DNA of 64,000 nucleotides, from assembly GCF_021117295.1 (NCBI RefSeq), contig NZ_CP088247.1:3611001-3675000 (forward strand). The letters are read 5' to 3'. The notes below the pieces were generated by a model, which was not told where the DNA came from, made no database searches, and saw nothing but the letters and a program-made list of their open reading frames with translations. This DNA comes from Methylorubrum sp. B1-46 (GTDB taxonomy: Bacteria; Pseudomonadota; Alphaproteobacteria; Rhizobiales; Beijerinckiaceae). Shown here piece by piece: positions 26,742 to 34,912 of the stretch (its first letter is position 1; every line of letters begins with the position of its first letter). A program made the translations under genes and the position numbers.

Positions 26742-27703
26742 GCTGCCGTCTCCAGGCTCGGCCCCTCGGCGAGGGCATCCCGATACAGGGTTTCCAGGCC
26801 GGGGCGGCGGACGCGGATCTCGGCGGCCGGCACGCCGTTCGCGCGGAGCGCCGCGAGGAGGGCAGCGCCGTCGAGCCCGCCCGCCGCGCCGTGATCGGCC
26901 CGCCAGATCTGCGCATCGCCGGGCAGCGGCAGAAAGCCGGAGCGGCGCAGGGCCGCCTCGGCCGCCGCATCGGGGGCCCCCTCCAGCACCGCCTCGTGCT
27001 CGGGCGGGGCGGCTTCGAGCGGGCACATCAGCGCGGCGAGCGGGCCCACGAGCCGGATCCGCCCGTCGGCGAGGATGGCAACGCGGTCGGCGAGGCGCTC
27101 GGCCTCGGAAAAATCGTGGGTGCTGACGACGAGGCCAGCGCCAGCCGCGCGCAGACCGGCCAGCACCGCGTGGATCGCCGCCCGCGCGTCGAGATCGACG
27201 CCCTGCGTCGGCTCGTCGAGCAGGATCAGGTCGGGGGAGGCCAGCAGGCTCGCGGCGATGTTGACCCGGCGCTGATAGCCCCCCGAGAGCGTGGCGACGA
27301 CGCGCCCGGCCACGTCGGCCAGCGCGCATCGCCCGATCGCCGCGGCGACCGCCCCGCGCCGCTCGCCCCGCTTCAGGCCGGCGAGCCGGGCAAACACGTC
27401 GAGGTTCTCCGCGACGGTGAGGCGCGGATAAAGCGCGATTTCCTGCGGCACGAAGCCGATCCTTCGCCGCGTCGCCCGATCCGCATGAGGATCGCCGCCC
27501 AGGACGCGCACGGAGCCGGCATCGGGCCGGAGCCGCCCGGCGAGCAGGCGGATCAGGCTGGTCTTGCCGGCGCCGTTCGGGCCAAGCAGCGCCAGTGTCG
27601 TCCCGCGGACAAGCGTGAGATCGAGTCCGCGCAGGGCTGCCCGGCCGCGATAGGCGAAGGCAGCCCCCTCGACGGCGGCGAGGGGCGTGTCCTCGGTGCG
27701 CAT
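26738..27703 (-). CDS. ABC transporter ATP-binding protein
   Basis: A 321-residue ATPase from ATG 27703. Walker A is GPNGAGKT (41-48), the Q-loop lies in GFVPQEIALYP, the signature is LSGGYQRRVNIA, Walker B is LILLDEPTQGVD and the switch His is in VSTHDFSEAE. About 90 C-terminal residues beyond the nucleotide-binding domain are typical of ABC-2 drug or polysaccharide exporters of the CcmA/DrrA class. It is 10 bp downstream of the DUF2141 gene and overlaps the permease by 4 bp, so all three are surely one operon with the desaturase at 28142. Confidence 0.92.
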   Translation of the reverse strand: MRTEDTPLAAVEGAAFAYRGRAALRGLDLTLVRGTTLALLGPNGAGKTSLIRLLAGRLRPDAGSVRVLGGDPHADRATRRRIGFVPQEIALYPRLTVAENLDVFARLAGLKRGERRGAVAAAIGRCALADVAGRVVATLSGGYQRRVNIAASLLASPDLILLDEPTQGVDLDARAAIHAVLAGLRAAGAGLVVSTHDFSEAERLADRVAILADGRIRLVGPLAALMCPLEAAPPEHEAVLEGAPDAAAEAALRRSGFLPLPGDAQIWRADHGAAGGLDGAALLAALRANGVPAAEIRVRRPGLETLYRDALAEGPSLETAA

Positions 27704-27713
27704 CAGCCGTCCG

Positions 27714-28142
27714 TCAGCGCCGCGGCAGGGGGCGGGCGAGGCGAACCCGCACCGCGGCGCCGGGCTCGCGCAGGTCGAAGCTCGCGCTGGAGAAGTCCGG
27801 CCGGGTCCGCCGCCCGACCGTGCCGGAGAAGCCGTAGGGTTCGAGCGGCAAGCCGAGGCCCGTCCGGTCGAGGCGGCCATTGCCGTTCTCGTCCTGGAAG
27901 GCGGCGACCGCCCAGAGGCCCGGAGGCACGTCGGTGAAGACGAAGCGCTCGGCACCGCCGCGGGCCGGGACGCTGCGGCCGATCGGGCAGGCGGCCTCGC
28001 TCAGCCCGCCCTGGCACAGGGTGACGTAGAGTTCGCCCGGACCCGGCTCGGCCCCCTCGACGATGACCTCCAGGCTCGCCGCCCGCGCCGGGCCCGCCAG
28101 CGCGGCCAGCACGACAAGACCCGGAACAAAGACCGCCCGCAT
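27714..28142 (-). CDS. Secreted DUF2141 protein
   Basis: A 142-residue protein from ATG 28142, which overlaps the stop of the upstream desaturase by one base (TGATG). A signal peptide, VFVPGLVVLAALAGPARAAS, covers about the first 25 residues. The mature domain has the DUF2141 pattern: a Cys pair (LYVTLCQGGLSEAACPIG), then VPPGLWAVAAFQDENGNGRL and a final beta strand. DUF2141 proteins are small periplasmic or secreted beta-sandwich proteins, often near carotenoid or lipid genes, with no known reaction. Coupling to both a desaturase and an exporter suggests a part in handling a hydrophobic product. Confidence 0.85.
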   Translation of the reverse strand: MRAVFVPGLVVLAALAGPARAASLEVIVEGAEPGPGELYVTLCQGGLSEAACPIGRSVPARGGAERFVFTDVPPGLWAVAAFQDENGNGRLDRTGLGLPLEPYGFSGTVGRRTRPDFSSASFDLREPGAAVRVRLARPLPRR

Positions 28143-29734
28143 CAGCTCGGGTCGCCCTGTGTGGCGAGCGGCGAGGTCGTCGGCAGGTCCGCCAGGATCG
28201 CGGGCGCCTTCTCCTTGGCGAGGTCCTCGATCAGGAGCCGGGCGGAGATGCGCGCGCCCTCGTAGATGACGGGCAGGCCCGAGCCCGGATGGGTGCCGCC
28301 GCCGACGAGGTAGAGCCCCGGCCCGAAGCGGTTGTGGGGTCTGAACCACAGCATCTGCATGAGGTCGTGGGCGAGGTTGAAGGTCGCGCCTTCATGGACG
28401 GCGAACTCCTCCTGCCAATCGCGGGGGTCGATCACGCGCTCGTAGCGGATCCGGCTCTCGATATCGGGCAGGCCCAAGAGCTTCAGGCGCTCCAGCACCA
28501 GCTTGCGGTAGCTTGGCCCCACCGCTTCCCAGTCGATCCCCGACTTGAGGTTGGGCACCGGCACCAGCACGTAGAGCGCTGTGTGGCCGGGCGGCGCCAT
28601 GCCGCCATCGGTGAAGCCGGCATGCTGCACGTAGATCGAGGGCTGCATCGGCAGGGTGCCGCCGGTGATCTCGTTGATGTTGCGCTCGTACTCCTTGGAC
28701 AGCAGGATGGTGTGGTGGCCGAGGCTCTCGGGCATTTTGCCCTCGATCCCGAGGTAGAGCATGTAGGTCGAGCAGGAGAGGCGGGCCTTGCCGATCTTGG
28801 CATCGCGCCAGCGCGGGCGGCGCTCCTCGGGCACCAGATCGCGGATCACCTTGGCGAAGTCGCCGTTCACGACCACCGCGTCGGCCTTCAGCGTCTCGCC
28901 GCCGACCACCACGCCGCAGGCGCGCTTACCCTCGAACAGTACGCGATCGACGGACTGACCGAGGCGGATATCGACGCCCATGCGGCGGGCCAGCCCGGCC
29001 ATCGCCTCCGAGACTGCGCCGCAGCCGCCGACCGGATGATAGACACCGTGCTCGTATTCGAGGAACGAGAGGATCGTGAACAGGCTCGGGCAGCGGAAGG
29101 GGCTCATCCCGAGATATTTGGTCTGGAACGAGAAGGCGAGGCGCACCCGCGGGTCGGCGAAGTAGCGCCGGAGGTCCCGGTCGACGCTGCGGCCGGGATG
29201 GAGATGGGGGAGGGCGGCGAGCATGGCCGGGCTCGCCATCGACAGGATGTTGTCGAAGGGCTGCTCCAGCACCGGCTTGAAGTAGTTCAGCTTGGTCCGG
29301 TTCTCTTCGAAGAACTTTTCGACGTTCTCCGCGTCTTCGGGGGCGAGGCGGGCGATCTCCTCTTTGAGCCGTGGCACATCTCCCGTGGCGCGGATCTGCC
29401 CTGAAATGCCGTTCTCGCCCTCGAAGACGAGATTGTATTGCGGGTCGAGCCGCTCCAGGCGGACATGGTCCTCCAGGCGCTCGCCGCAGGATTCGAAGAT
29501 GTCGGCGAGGATCTGCGGGTAGAGGAAGAAGGTCGGGCCGATGTCGAACCGATAGCCGCCCGGCGCCTCGACGGTCTTGGTGCGTCCGCCGACAGCCTCG
29601 TCGCGCTCGATGACGGTGACGTGCAGTCCAGCCTTGGCCAGGAGCAGCGCCGTGGCGAGCCCGCCCGGCCCCGCCCCGACGACGACGACGCGGCGGCCCG
29701 AGAGGGTGCGCAAACCTTCACGCGACTGCAGCAA
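28142..29734 (-). CDS. Second carotenoid desaturase/oxidase (CrtN/CrtP family)
   Basis: An FAD oxidoreductase of about 530 residues. No ATG or GTG occurs before the FAD motif; I chose TTG 29734, which has GGGAG 10 bp upstream, but TTG 29830 is also open. The dinucleotide motif is VVVVGAGPGGLATALLL with ERDEAVGGR, and the C-terminal motif is LVGGGTHPGSGLPVIYEGA. It resembles diapophytoene desaturases and carotenoid oxidases. It is the first gene of an operon with DUF2141, ATPase and permease genes. With the 22935-24473 enzyme, the glycosyltransferase and the acyltransferase, it makes a plausible pathway to a glycosylated, acylated carotenoid acid. Confidence 0.87.
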   Translation of the reverse strand: MLQSREGLRTLSGRRVVVVGAGPGGLATALLLAKAGLHVTVIERDEAVGGRTKTVEAPGGYRFDIGPTFFLYPQILADIFESCGERLEDHVRLERLDPQYNLVFEGENGISGQIRATGDVPRLKEEIARLAPEDAENVEKFFEENRTKLNYFKPVLEQPFDNILSMASPAMLAALPHLHPGRSVDRDLRRYFADPRVRLAFSFQTKYLGMSPFRCPSLFTILSFLEYEHGVYHPVGGCGAVSEAMAGLARRMGVDIRLGQSVDRVLFEGKRACGVVVGGETLKADAVVVNGDFAKVIRDLVPEERRPRWRDAKIGKARLSCSTYMLYLGIEGKMPESLGHHTILLSKEYERNINEITGGTLPMQPSIYVQHAGFTDGGMAPPGHTALYVLVPVPNLKSGIDWEAVGPSYRKLVLERLKLLGLPDIESRIRYERVIDPRDWQEEFAVHEGATFNLAHDLMQMLWFRPHNRFGPGLYLVGGGTHPGSGLPVIYEGARISARLLIEDLAKEKAPAILADLPTTSPLATQGDPS

Positions 29735-30003
29735 CGTCCCAAAACTCCCGACCTGAAATTGTGCGGCCAATCTTGGCAGGAAGCGCCGAGGCGGCAAGGG
29801 GCGCGGATTGTCGCGCTTCGCCGGTCTCAACAGATTCCCGGCGGCTTGGCGGTGACAGGCAGGCCTCGGTGCCTCGCACCGGTGCCGCTCGCCGGCTCAC
29901 CATCCTGGCGCTTGCCGGGACAAGGCGGGCAGGCTCGCTTTCCGAGGCACCGTGCGATTCGACGCCCCACGGCCTCGGTCGGGGACGAGCCAGGAGACCG
30001 GGA

Positions 30004-31047
30004 TTGAGCGACGACTACGATGACGACGACGACGAGGCATCGGGATGGCAGGCGATCGACGGGGCCCTCTCCCGGCTCTATCCGAACGAGAAGCCGCAGC
30101 ACTACGCCACCCCGCTCACCAGCCGGCCAATGATGGGCGGCCGCGATCCGCTCGACGGCTTCAGCGTTTGGAAGCGGCTCGCGCCGGTCCCGCACTGGCA
30201 TTTCCTGACCTACGGTTTCTCCGAACTCTACGCGAAGGAGAACGACGAGCCGCAGACCAGCGGCTATGGGTTCGAGCTCACCCTTCGGCTGCGCTGCGAT
30301 GCAGAGGACGTGGAACCGCCTGCCTGGGTCTTCGGCCTCTTCCAGAACATGGCCCGCTACGTGTTCTCGAGTGGCAACGTGTTCAGCGAGGGCGAGCAGA
30401 TGTCGGCCAACGGCCCTATTGCTCGCGACGAGCCAACGGCGATGACGTATGTCGCCTTCGCCCGCGACCCCGAACTGGCGCCGATCACGACGCCGTTCGG
30501 GAGACTGACCTTCCTGCAGGTCGTCGGACTGACCGAAGACGAGGCGGATGCGGCGCGGCGGTGGCACATCGGCAAGCTGCTCGACATCTTCGGTTCCGTC
30601 CTCCCCCTGCTCGTGACGGATCTTCGGCGCCCGTCCCTGCTCGGCCGTCCGGAGATCCGGCGGAGCGTCGACGAGGGCATCGCCCGCGACGGCTCGTCGA
30701 GCGGGCTTCTCTTCGTCGAGCAGCTGTCCTGGTCGTGCGCCGACGGGCCGACGGGGCGCCCGACCTACACCGTCACGATCGGCACGAGCCCGATCGCCGA
30801 CCTGATCGCGATCCTTCCTCTGCGCCTGCCCTTCGGGCGCGACCTCGTTCTGTTCGGCAGCAACCTCGTGCGGCTCGAACCGGGCGAGGAGACCAGCGTC
30901 GCGGAGGAGAGCGACGGTCTGGTCCTTCGCCTGAGCGAGCCGACGGCGCGTGCCCTGTCCGCGACGCTCAAACCCGAGCCTGGAACCTACGCCGTTCCGG
31001 GCTTCGACGCGGTCCGATGGCTCGTGGAATGCCGCGATTCGAAATGA
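30004..31047 (+). CDS. Suppressor-of-fused domain protein
   Basis: A 347-residue protein. TTG 30004 is preceded by AGGAG with 7-bp spacing; the 81 extra codons upstream look non-coding. It begins with an acidic run (SDDYDDDDDEAS) and then shows the bacterial SUFU pattern: LAPVPHWHFLTYGFSELYAK, GFELTLRLR, and WVFGLFQNMARYVFSSGNVF. Bacterial SUFU proteins are often found as immunity proteins of contact-dependent or polymorphic toxins, or as stand-alone proteins of unknown role. No toxin gene is adjacent. It converges on the HerA-like gene with a 17-bp gap. Confidence 0.8.
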   Translation: MSDDYDDDDDEASGWQAIDGALSRLYPNEKPQHYATPLTSRPMMGGRDPLDGFSVWKRLAPVPHWHFLTYGFSELYAKENDEPQTSGYGFELTLRLRCDAEDVEPPAWVFGLFQNMARYVFSSGNVFSEGEQMSANGPIARDEPTAMTYVAFARDPELAPITTPFGRLTFLQVVGLTEDEADAARRWHIGKLLDIFGSVLPLLVTDLRRPSLLGRPEIRRSVDEGIARDGSSSGLLFVEQLSWSCADGPTGRPTYTVTIGTSPIADLIAILPLRLPFGRDLVLFGSNLVRLEPGEETSVAEESDGLVLRLSEPTARALSATLKPEPGTYAVPGFDAVRWLVECRDSK

Positions 31048-31064
31048 GAACCGAAGCGGCGGCG

Positions 31065-32567
31065 TCAGGTCCGCCCTCGGCGGCGCAGGGGCACCACCGC
31101 CGCCGCGCCGATCTGCGGCCCGGTCTCGGCGTCGAGGTCGGGCACGGCGATGATCGGCGCGCCGCGCAGGTCTCGGCGCATGACGATGGCGCCGCGCTCT
31201 TCGAGATAGCCGAGCATCCGCCGGGCGCGGCCCGCCGAACTCGTTCCGTAGGCCTCGGCCAGGGCTGCGTCGGACGGGCAGGGCGAGCCTTCGAGCGCCG
31301 TGCGCGCGATGAGCAGGAACAGCCCGGCGAGATCTTCGGGCAGAGACGCCGCAATCTCCTGCGCCCTCTCCCAGCCCGGCCCCTCTGCGGTCGCGCCCTG
31401 GACCCCGGCCCGCGCCACGGCGAGCCGTCGCTTGAACTCGGGCAGGCCCATCGCCTCGCCGCCGATCCGGCGGATGCGGCAACGGACGGTGAAGTCCTGG
31501 TAGAGCGTGGCCGGCGTGCAGGCGGCGGCATCCGAATCCGCCAGAACCGAGGCGAGGATTTCGGCCATCGCCGCCTCGCGCTCGGCCGGGTCCATCGGCT
31601 CCTCCTCCGGCAGGTCCTCGCGCACCGGCGGGCGGTAATTGGCGAGCTGGACCAGCACATCGGGGCCCGGTGCCCGCACCGGCTTCGGCCGCGGGGCGGG
31701 CAGGGGCCGCGCCTCCTCTTCCGGCGAGGCGGTGAGGATCAGCGCGCGGGCCTCCTCGCCCATGGTCGGCAGCGGCAGCAGGGCAGGGGCGGCATTGCGG
31801 CTCTCGGTCACCGTCGGGCCGATGGCGATGGGAAGCGGGCGCTTCGAGATCGCGGGTCCGAGGCCGACGAAATGCCCGCGGGCGAGATCGCGGAACGTCT
31901 CGGCCTGGCGGCGGTCGAGGCCGAGCAGGTCGGCGGCTCGCGCCATGTCGATGTCGAGGAAGGTGCGACCCATCAGGAAGTTCGAGGCTTCCGCCGCGAC
32001 GTTCTTGGCGAGCTTGGCCAGCCGCTGCGTGGCGATGATGCCGGCCAATCCGCGCTTTCGCCCGCGGCACATCAGGTTGGTCATGGCGCCCAGCGAGAGG
32101 CGGCGGGCCTCGTCGGAGACCTCGCCCGCGGCGGCCGGGGCGAAGAGCTGCGCCTCGTCCACCACCACCAGCATTGGGTACCAGAGCGAACGGTCGGCAT
32201 CGAACAGGCCGCCGAGGAAGGCGGCGGCGGCACGCATCTGGTCCTCGGCGTCGAGCCCTTCGAGCGAGAGCACGACGGAGACCCGGTGCTCGCGAACCCG
32301 GGCGGCGATGCGCAACAATTCGGCCTCGTTGCCGTCGGCCTCGACCACGACGTGGCCGTAGCGCTCGGCCAGCGTGACGAAATCGCCCTCCGGATCGATG
32401 ATCGCCTGCTGCACGAGGCCCGCGCTCTGCTCCAGCAGGCGGCGCAGCAGGTGCGACTTGCCCGAACCGGAATTGCCCTGAACGAGGAGGCGCGTCGCCA
32501 GCAGCTCGGTGAGGTCCATCGTCCCGGGCCTGTCGCCGGCCCGCCCCAGATCGATCTCGTAACCCAT
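31065..32567 (-). CDS. HerA-like ATPase (DUF87 family)
   Basis: A 500-residue P-loop ATPase of the HerA/FtsK class. Walker A is GNSGSGKS (31-38) and Walker B is MLVVVDEAQLF near residue 133; a likely arginine-containing sensor segment is GRKRGLAGIIATQRLAKLAK. After the motor domain (to about residue 260) comes a Pro-rich linker and a C-terminal domain that may form a winged helix (EAYGTSSAGRARRMLGYLEE). HerA proteins pump or translocate DNA, often with NurA nuclease. No NurA, SIR2 or other defence partner is adjacent, so this is probably the stand-alone housekeeping version. Confidence 0.87.
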   Translation of the reverse strand: MGYEIDLGRAGDRPGTMDLTELLATRLLVQGNSGSGKSHLLRRLLEQSAGLVQQAIIDPEGDFVTLAERYGHVVVEADGNEAELLRIAARVREHRVSVVLSLEGLDAEDQMRAAAAFLGGLFDADRSLWYPMLVVVDEAQLFAPAAAGEVSDEARRLSLGAMTNLMCRGRKRGLAGIIATQRLAKLAKNVAAEASNFLMGRTFLDIDMARAADLLGLDRRQAETFRDLARGHFVGLGPAISKRPLPIAIGPTVTESRNAAPALLPLPTMGEEARALILTASPEEEARPLPAPRPKPVRAPGPDVLVQLANYRPPVREDLPEEEPMDPAEREAAMAEILASVLADSDAAACTPATLYQDFTVRCRIRRIGGEAMGLPEFKRRLAVARAGVQGATAEGPGWERAQEIAASLPEDLAGLFLLIARTALEGSPCPSDAALAEAYGTSSAGRARRMLGYLEERGAIVMRRDLRGAPIIAVPDLDAETGPQIGAAAVVPLRRRGRT

Positions 32568-32679
32568 CCCGTACCTCGCTGGCGCCCGCAGCTTCTAACA
32601 TGCGCGGGACGGGCGGGGTCCGCGGCGGGGCGGGCCGTCCACAGGCGGGAGGCCGCACGCGCCTCCCGAGAACCTGCCT

Positions 32680-33495
32680 TCAGCCCGCGAGCTGCCGCCC
32701 TGCCAGATGATGCAGCGCGATCGCCCCCGCCGTCGCGACGTTGAGCGAGTCGAAGCCCGGCGCCATGGCGATGCGCAGGCGACGGGCACGCGCCATCACC
32801 GCCTCCGGCAGGCCCGGCCCCTCGGTGCCGAGCAGGAGCAGCGCGCGGGACGGCGGCTCCAGCGCATCGAGGGTCTCATCGCCGCCGGGGGTCAGTGCGA
32901 GCGGCGTCAGGGCATGGCGCTCGGCGAGGGCCAGCAGCGCCGCTCCGCTCGCCGCGCGGGCGAAGGGCATGGTCAGCGCCGCGCCCGCCGAGACGCGGAT
33001 CGCCTTGCGGTAGAGCGGATCGCAGGTCTCGGCGTCGAGCCAGACCGCATCGGCGCCGAAAGCGGCGGCGTTGCGGAACAGGCCGCCGACATTGTCGTGG
33101 TTGGTCAGCCCCACCAGCCCGACGACGAGGGCCGGGGCGGGGGCCGGCGGGATCAGCGCCTCGGGCGCGGGCTCCGCACCGCGAAGCCCCACCGCCAGCA
33201 CGCCGCGATGGATCGGGAAACCCGCCACCGCGCTCATCACGTCCTTGCCGGCGAGATAGACCGGCAGCTGACCTGCGCGCTGCGCGAACAGGTCGGACAG
33301 GCCGGCCCAGCGCTCGGGCGCCAGCAGCACCGATTCCGCCGCGAAGCGGGCACTGCCGGAGAGCAGCAACCGCAGGGTCACCTCGCCCTCGACGATGAAG
33401 CGACCCTGCCGCCCCACGAGGTCGCGCTCGCGCACGAACCGGTAGGCGGCGAGCCGGGGATCGTCCGGATCATCGATGGCGGCTGGCTCGAACAC
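32680..33495 (-). CDS. SpoU/TrmH family RNA 2'-O-methyltransferase
   Basis: A 271-residue enzyme from GTG 33495. The N-terminal substrate-binding domain (about 1-105, with VEGEVTLRLLL) precedes the SPOUT knot domain. The three SpoU motifs are present: LTNHDNVGGLFRNAAAFGAD (motif 1 with catalytic Arg), LLLGTEGPGLPE (motif 2) and MAPGFDSLNVATAGAIAL (motif 3, the knot). It methylates a ribose 2'-OH in rRNA or tRNA using SAM; the target base cannot be assigned. Usual length for the family. It lies downstream of the MaoC gene across a 69-bp gap that contains a family 2 palindrome. Confidence 0.9.
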   Translation of the reverse strand: MFEPAAIDDPDDPRLAAYRFVRERDLVGRQGRFIVEGEVTLRLLLSGSARFAAESVLLAPERWAGLSDLFAQRAGQLPVYLAGKDVMSAVAGFPIHRGVLAVGLRGAEPAPEALIPPAPAPALVVGLVGLTNHDNVGGLFRNAAAFGADAVWLDAETCDPLYRKAIRVSAGAALTMPFARAASGAALLALAERHALTPLALTPGGDETLDALEPPSRALLLLGTEGPGLPEAVMARARRLRIAMAPGFDSLNVATAGAIALHHLAGRQLAG

Positions 33496-33517
33496 GCGCG
33501 GGTCGACTTTCGCTCTC

Positions 33518-33561
33518 GCATCGTCCGGTCCCGAAGGGCGGCAACCACCGTTCGGGACGAT
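33518..33561 (-). repeat. Palindromic repeat family 2, intergenic copy
   Basis: ATCGTCC at 33520-33526 and GGGACGAT at 33554-33561 are inverted, with GGTTGCCGCCCTTCGG-like sequence between them on the minus strand. It matches the element at 14154-14199 in order and orientation. It lies between the MaoC stop and the SpoU methyltransferase start, so it could act as an intercistronic hairpin. Confidence 0.65.
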
Positions 33562-33564
33562 ATT

Positions 33565-34038
33565 TCAGGCGCGGCCGCCGCCCATGCGCATGGCGAGGGG
33601 GTCGGCCTCCTCCTTCTTCGGCACCTTCACCAGGGCCTCGCCATCGAGCACCACTTCGTCGCCGACGGAGCAGGTGCAGGCGAGCCGGGCGCGGCGGCGC
33701 TCGGGAATCAGTTCGGCCACCTCGACCTTCACCTCGACGACGTCGCCGATGCGCACGGGCGCGCGGAAGTTCAGGGTCTGCGAGATGTAGACCGCGCCCG
33801 GCCCCGGCAAGCGGGTGCCGAGCACCGCCGAGATCAGGCCGGCGGTGTAGAGGCCGTGGGCGATGCGGGTGCCGAAGGGCGTGCGCGCGGCGAAGTGCTC
33901 GGAGAGGTGGATCGGGTTGCGGTCGCCGGTGATCTCGGCGAAGCCCACCACGTCGGAGGAGGAGATCTCCTTGCGGAGGATCTCGGTGAGTCCGACTTCG
34001 AGATCCTCGAAATAGAGCACGCGCAGTTCGGGCAACAT
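33565..34038 (-). CDS. MaoC-like (R)-specific enoyl-CoA hydratase family protein
   Basis: A 157-residue hot-dog-fold protein. ATG 34038 has GGGAGG eight bases upstream, so the TTG two codons earlier is rejected. The hydratase 2 motif is visible: FAEITGDRNPIHLSEHFA (catalytic Asp and His) followed by FGTRIAHGLYTAGLIS. Members hydrate trans-2-enoyl-CoA to (R)-3-hydroxyacyl-CoA or act on related thioesters; in M. extorquens a MaoC-type enzyme (mesaconyl-CoA hydratase) works in the ethylmalonyl-CoA pathway, but that protein is longer. The short length suggests a PhaJ-like role. It diverges from the CDF-like gene. Confidence 0.85.
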   Translation of the reverse strand: MLPELRVLYFEDLEVGLTEILRKEISSSDVVGFAEITGDRNPIHLSEHFAARTPFGTRIAHGLYTAGLISAVLGTRLPGPGAVYISQTLNFRAPVRIGDVVEVKVEVAELIPERRRARLACTCSVGDEVVLDGEALVKVPKKEEADPLAMRMGGGRA

Positions 34039-34165
34039 TCTCAAGGCCTCCCGGTCCGGAAAGCCGCTCGACGGGCGGCTTGGCTATCCTTTGGCAATCC
34101 CTTCGCCTTGCACAGCCGCGCGCGCAAATCCAGACGGACAAAAGGCCGAGCGGGGTTGCGGGGGT

Positions 34166-34201
34166 AAGGGCTCTCGGAAGGGCTCTCGGAAGGGTTCTCG
34201 A
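34166..34201 (+). repeat. Three tandem 12-bp repeats
   Basis: AAGGGCTCTCGG occurs at 34166-34177 and 34178-34189, with a diverged third unit AAGGGTTCTCGA at 34190-34201. They lie in the spacer between the divergent MaoC and CDF-like genes and could be a regulatory array or slippage product. Confidence 0.7.
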
Positions 34202-34256
34202 CAGCGCCCGGCGCTTCGGGCAATCACCGGCGCGCTCCACCTTCGGGAACCCCTCG

Positions 34257-34877
34257 GTGCCTCGTCTGACGCCCTCGCCGGGCCTGCGCCCGGTCGTCGC
34301 CCGCGTGGCGGCGCTGAATCTGAGCTATTTCGGCATTGAGATCGCGGTGGCACTCGCCATCGGCTCGGTGGCATTGATTGCCGACAGCCTCGATTTTCTC
34401 GAGGACGCGGCGATCAACCTTCTGATCTTCGCAGGCCTCGGCTGGAGCGTGCGTAACCGGGCGCGGCTCGGCACCCTGCTCGCCGGCATCCTGCTGGTGC
34501 CGGGCCTCGCCACGGCCTGGGCGGCCTACGAGAAATTTTCGGATTTCACCGCGCCGGCCCCTGTGCCGCTGACGCTGACCGGACTCGGCGCGCTGGGGGT
34601 CAACCTCGCCTGCGCGCTGATGCTCGCCCGCCACCGCGACGGGCACGGCAGCCTGACACGCGCGGCCTACCTCTCCGCCCGCAACGACGTCGCCGCCAAC
34701 GTGGCGATCATCGCTGCCGGCCTCGTCACCGCAGTGACGCTCTCGCCCTGGCCGGATCTCGTGGCGGCGGCCGGCATCGCCGTCCTCAACGCCGATTCCG
34801 CCTTCGACGTGCTCAAGGCCGCCCGCCGGGAATGGCGGGCCGCGGCCGAGGACGCCGCGTCGCAGGCCCGTGCCTGA
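34257..34877 (+). CDS. CDF-like cation transporter protein
   Basis: A 206-residue membrane protein from GTG 34257; the longer frame from 34080 crosses the tandem repeats and is less likely. About five or six hydrophobic helices are present. The second helix carries the cation diffusion facilitator pattern SVALIADSLDFLEDAAINLL, with Asp residues that bind Zn2+ or Co2+ in the family. A His-rich loop (RHRDGHG) sits mid-protein and the fifth helix shows ARNDVAANVAII. It lacks the soluble C-terminal domain of full-length CDF proteins. The metal is unknown. Confidence 0.75.
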   Translation: MPRLTPSPGLRPVVARVAALNLSYFGIEIAVALAIGSVALIADSLDFLEDAAINLLIFAGLGWSVRNRARLGTLLAGILLVPGLATAWAAYEKFSDFTAPAPVPLTLTGLGALGVNLACALMLARHRDGHGSLTRAAYLSARNDVAANVAIIAAGLVTAVTLSPWPDLVAAAGIAVLNADSAFDVLKAARREWRAAAEDAASQARA

Positions 34878-34912
34878 GCCTTCTTCCCCTTTCCTTCGAC
34901 CCTGCGGACCCC

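Noticed and set aside
31065..32567. A HerA-based antiphage system
   Set aside because: No SIR2, DUF4297, NurA or other known partner is adjacent. The neighbours are a Suppressor-of-fused protein and an RNA methyltransferase.
29827..32658. A minus-strand open frame of about 940 codons
   Set aside because: It is a shadow of the HerA-like gene and antisense to the Suppressor-of-fused gene, which have recognisable motifs and proper ribosome-binding sites.
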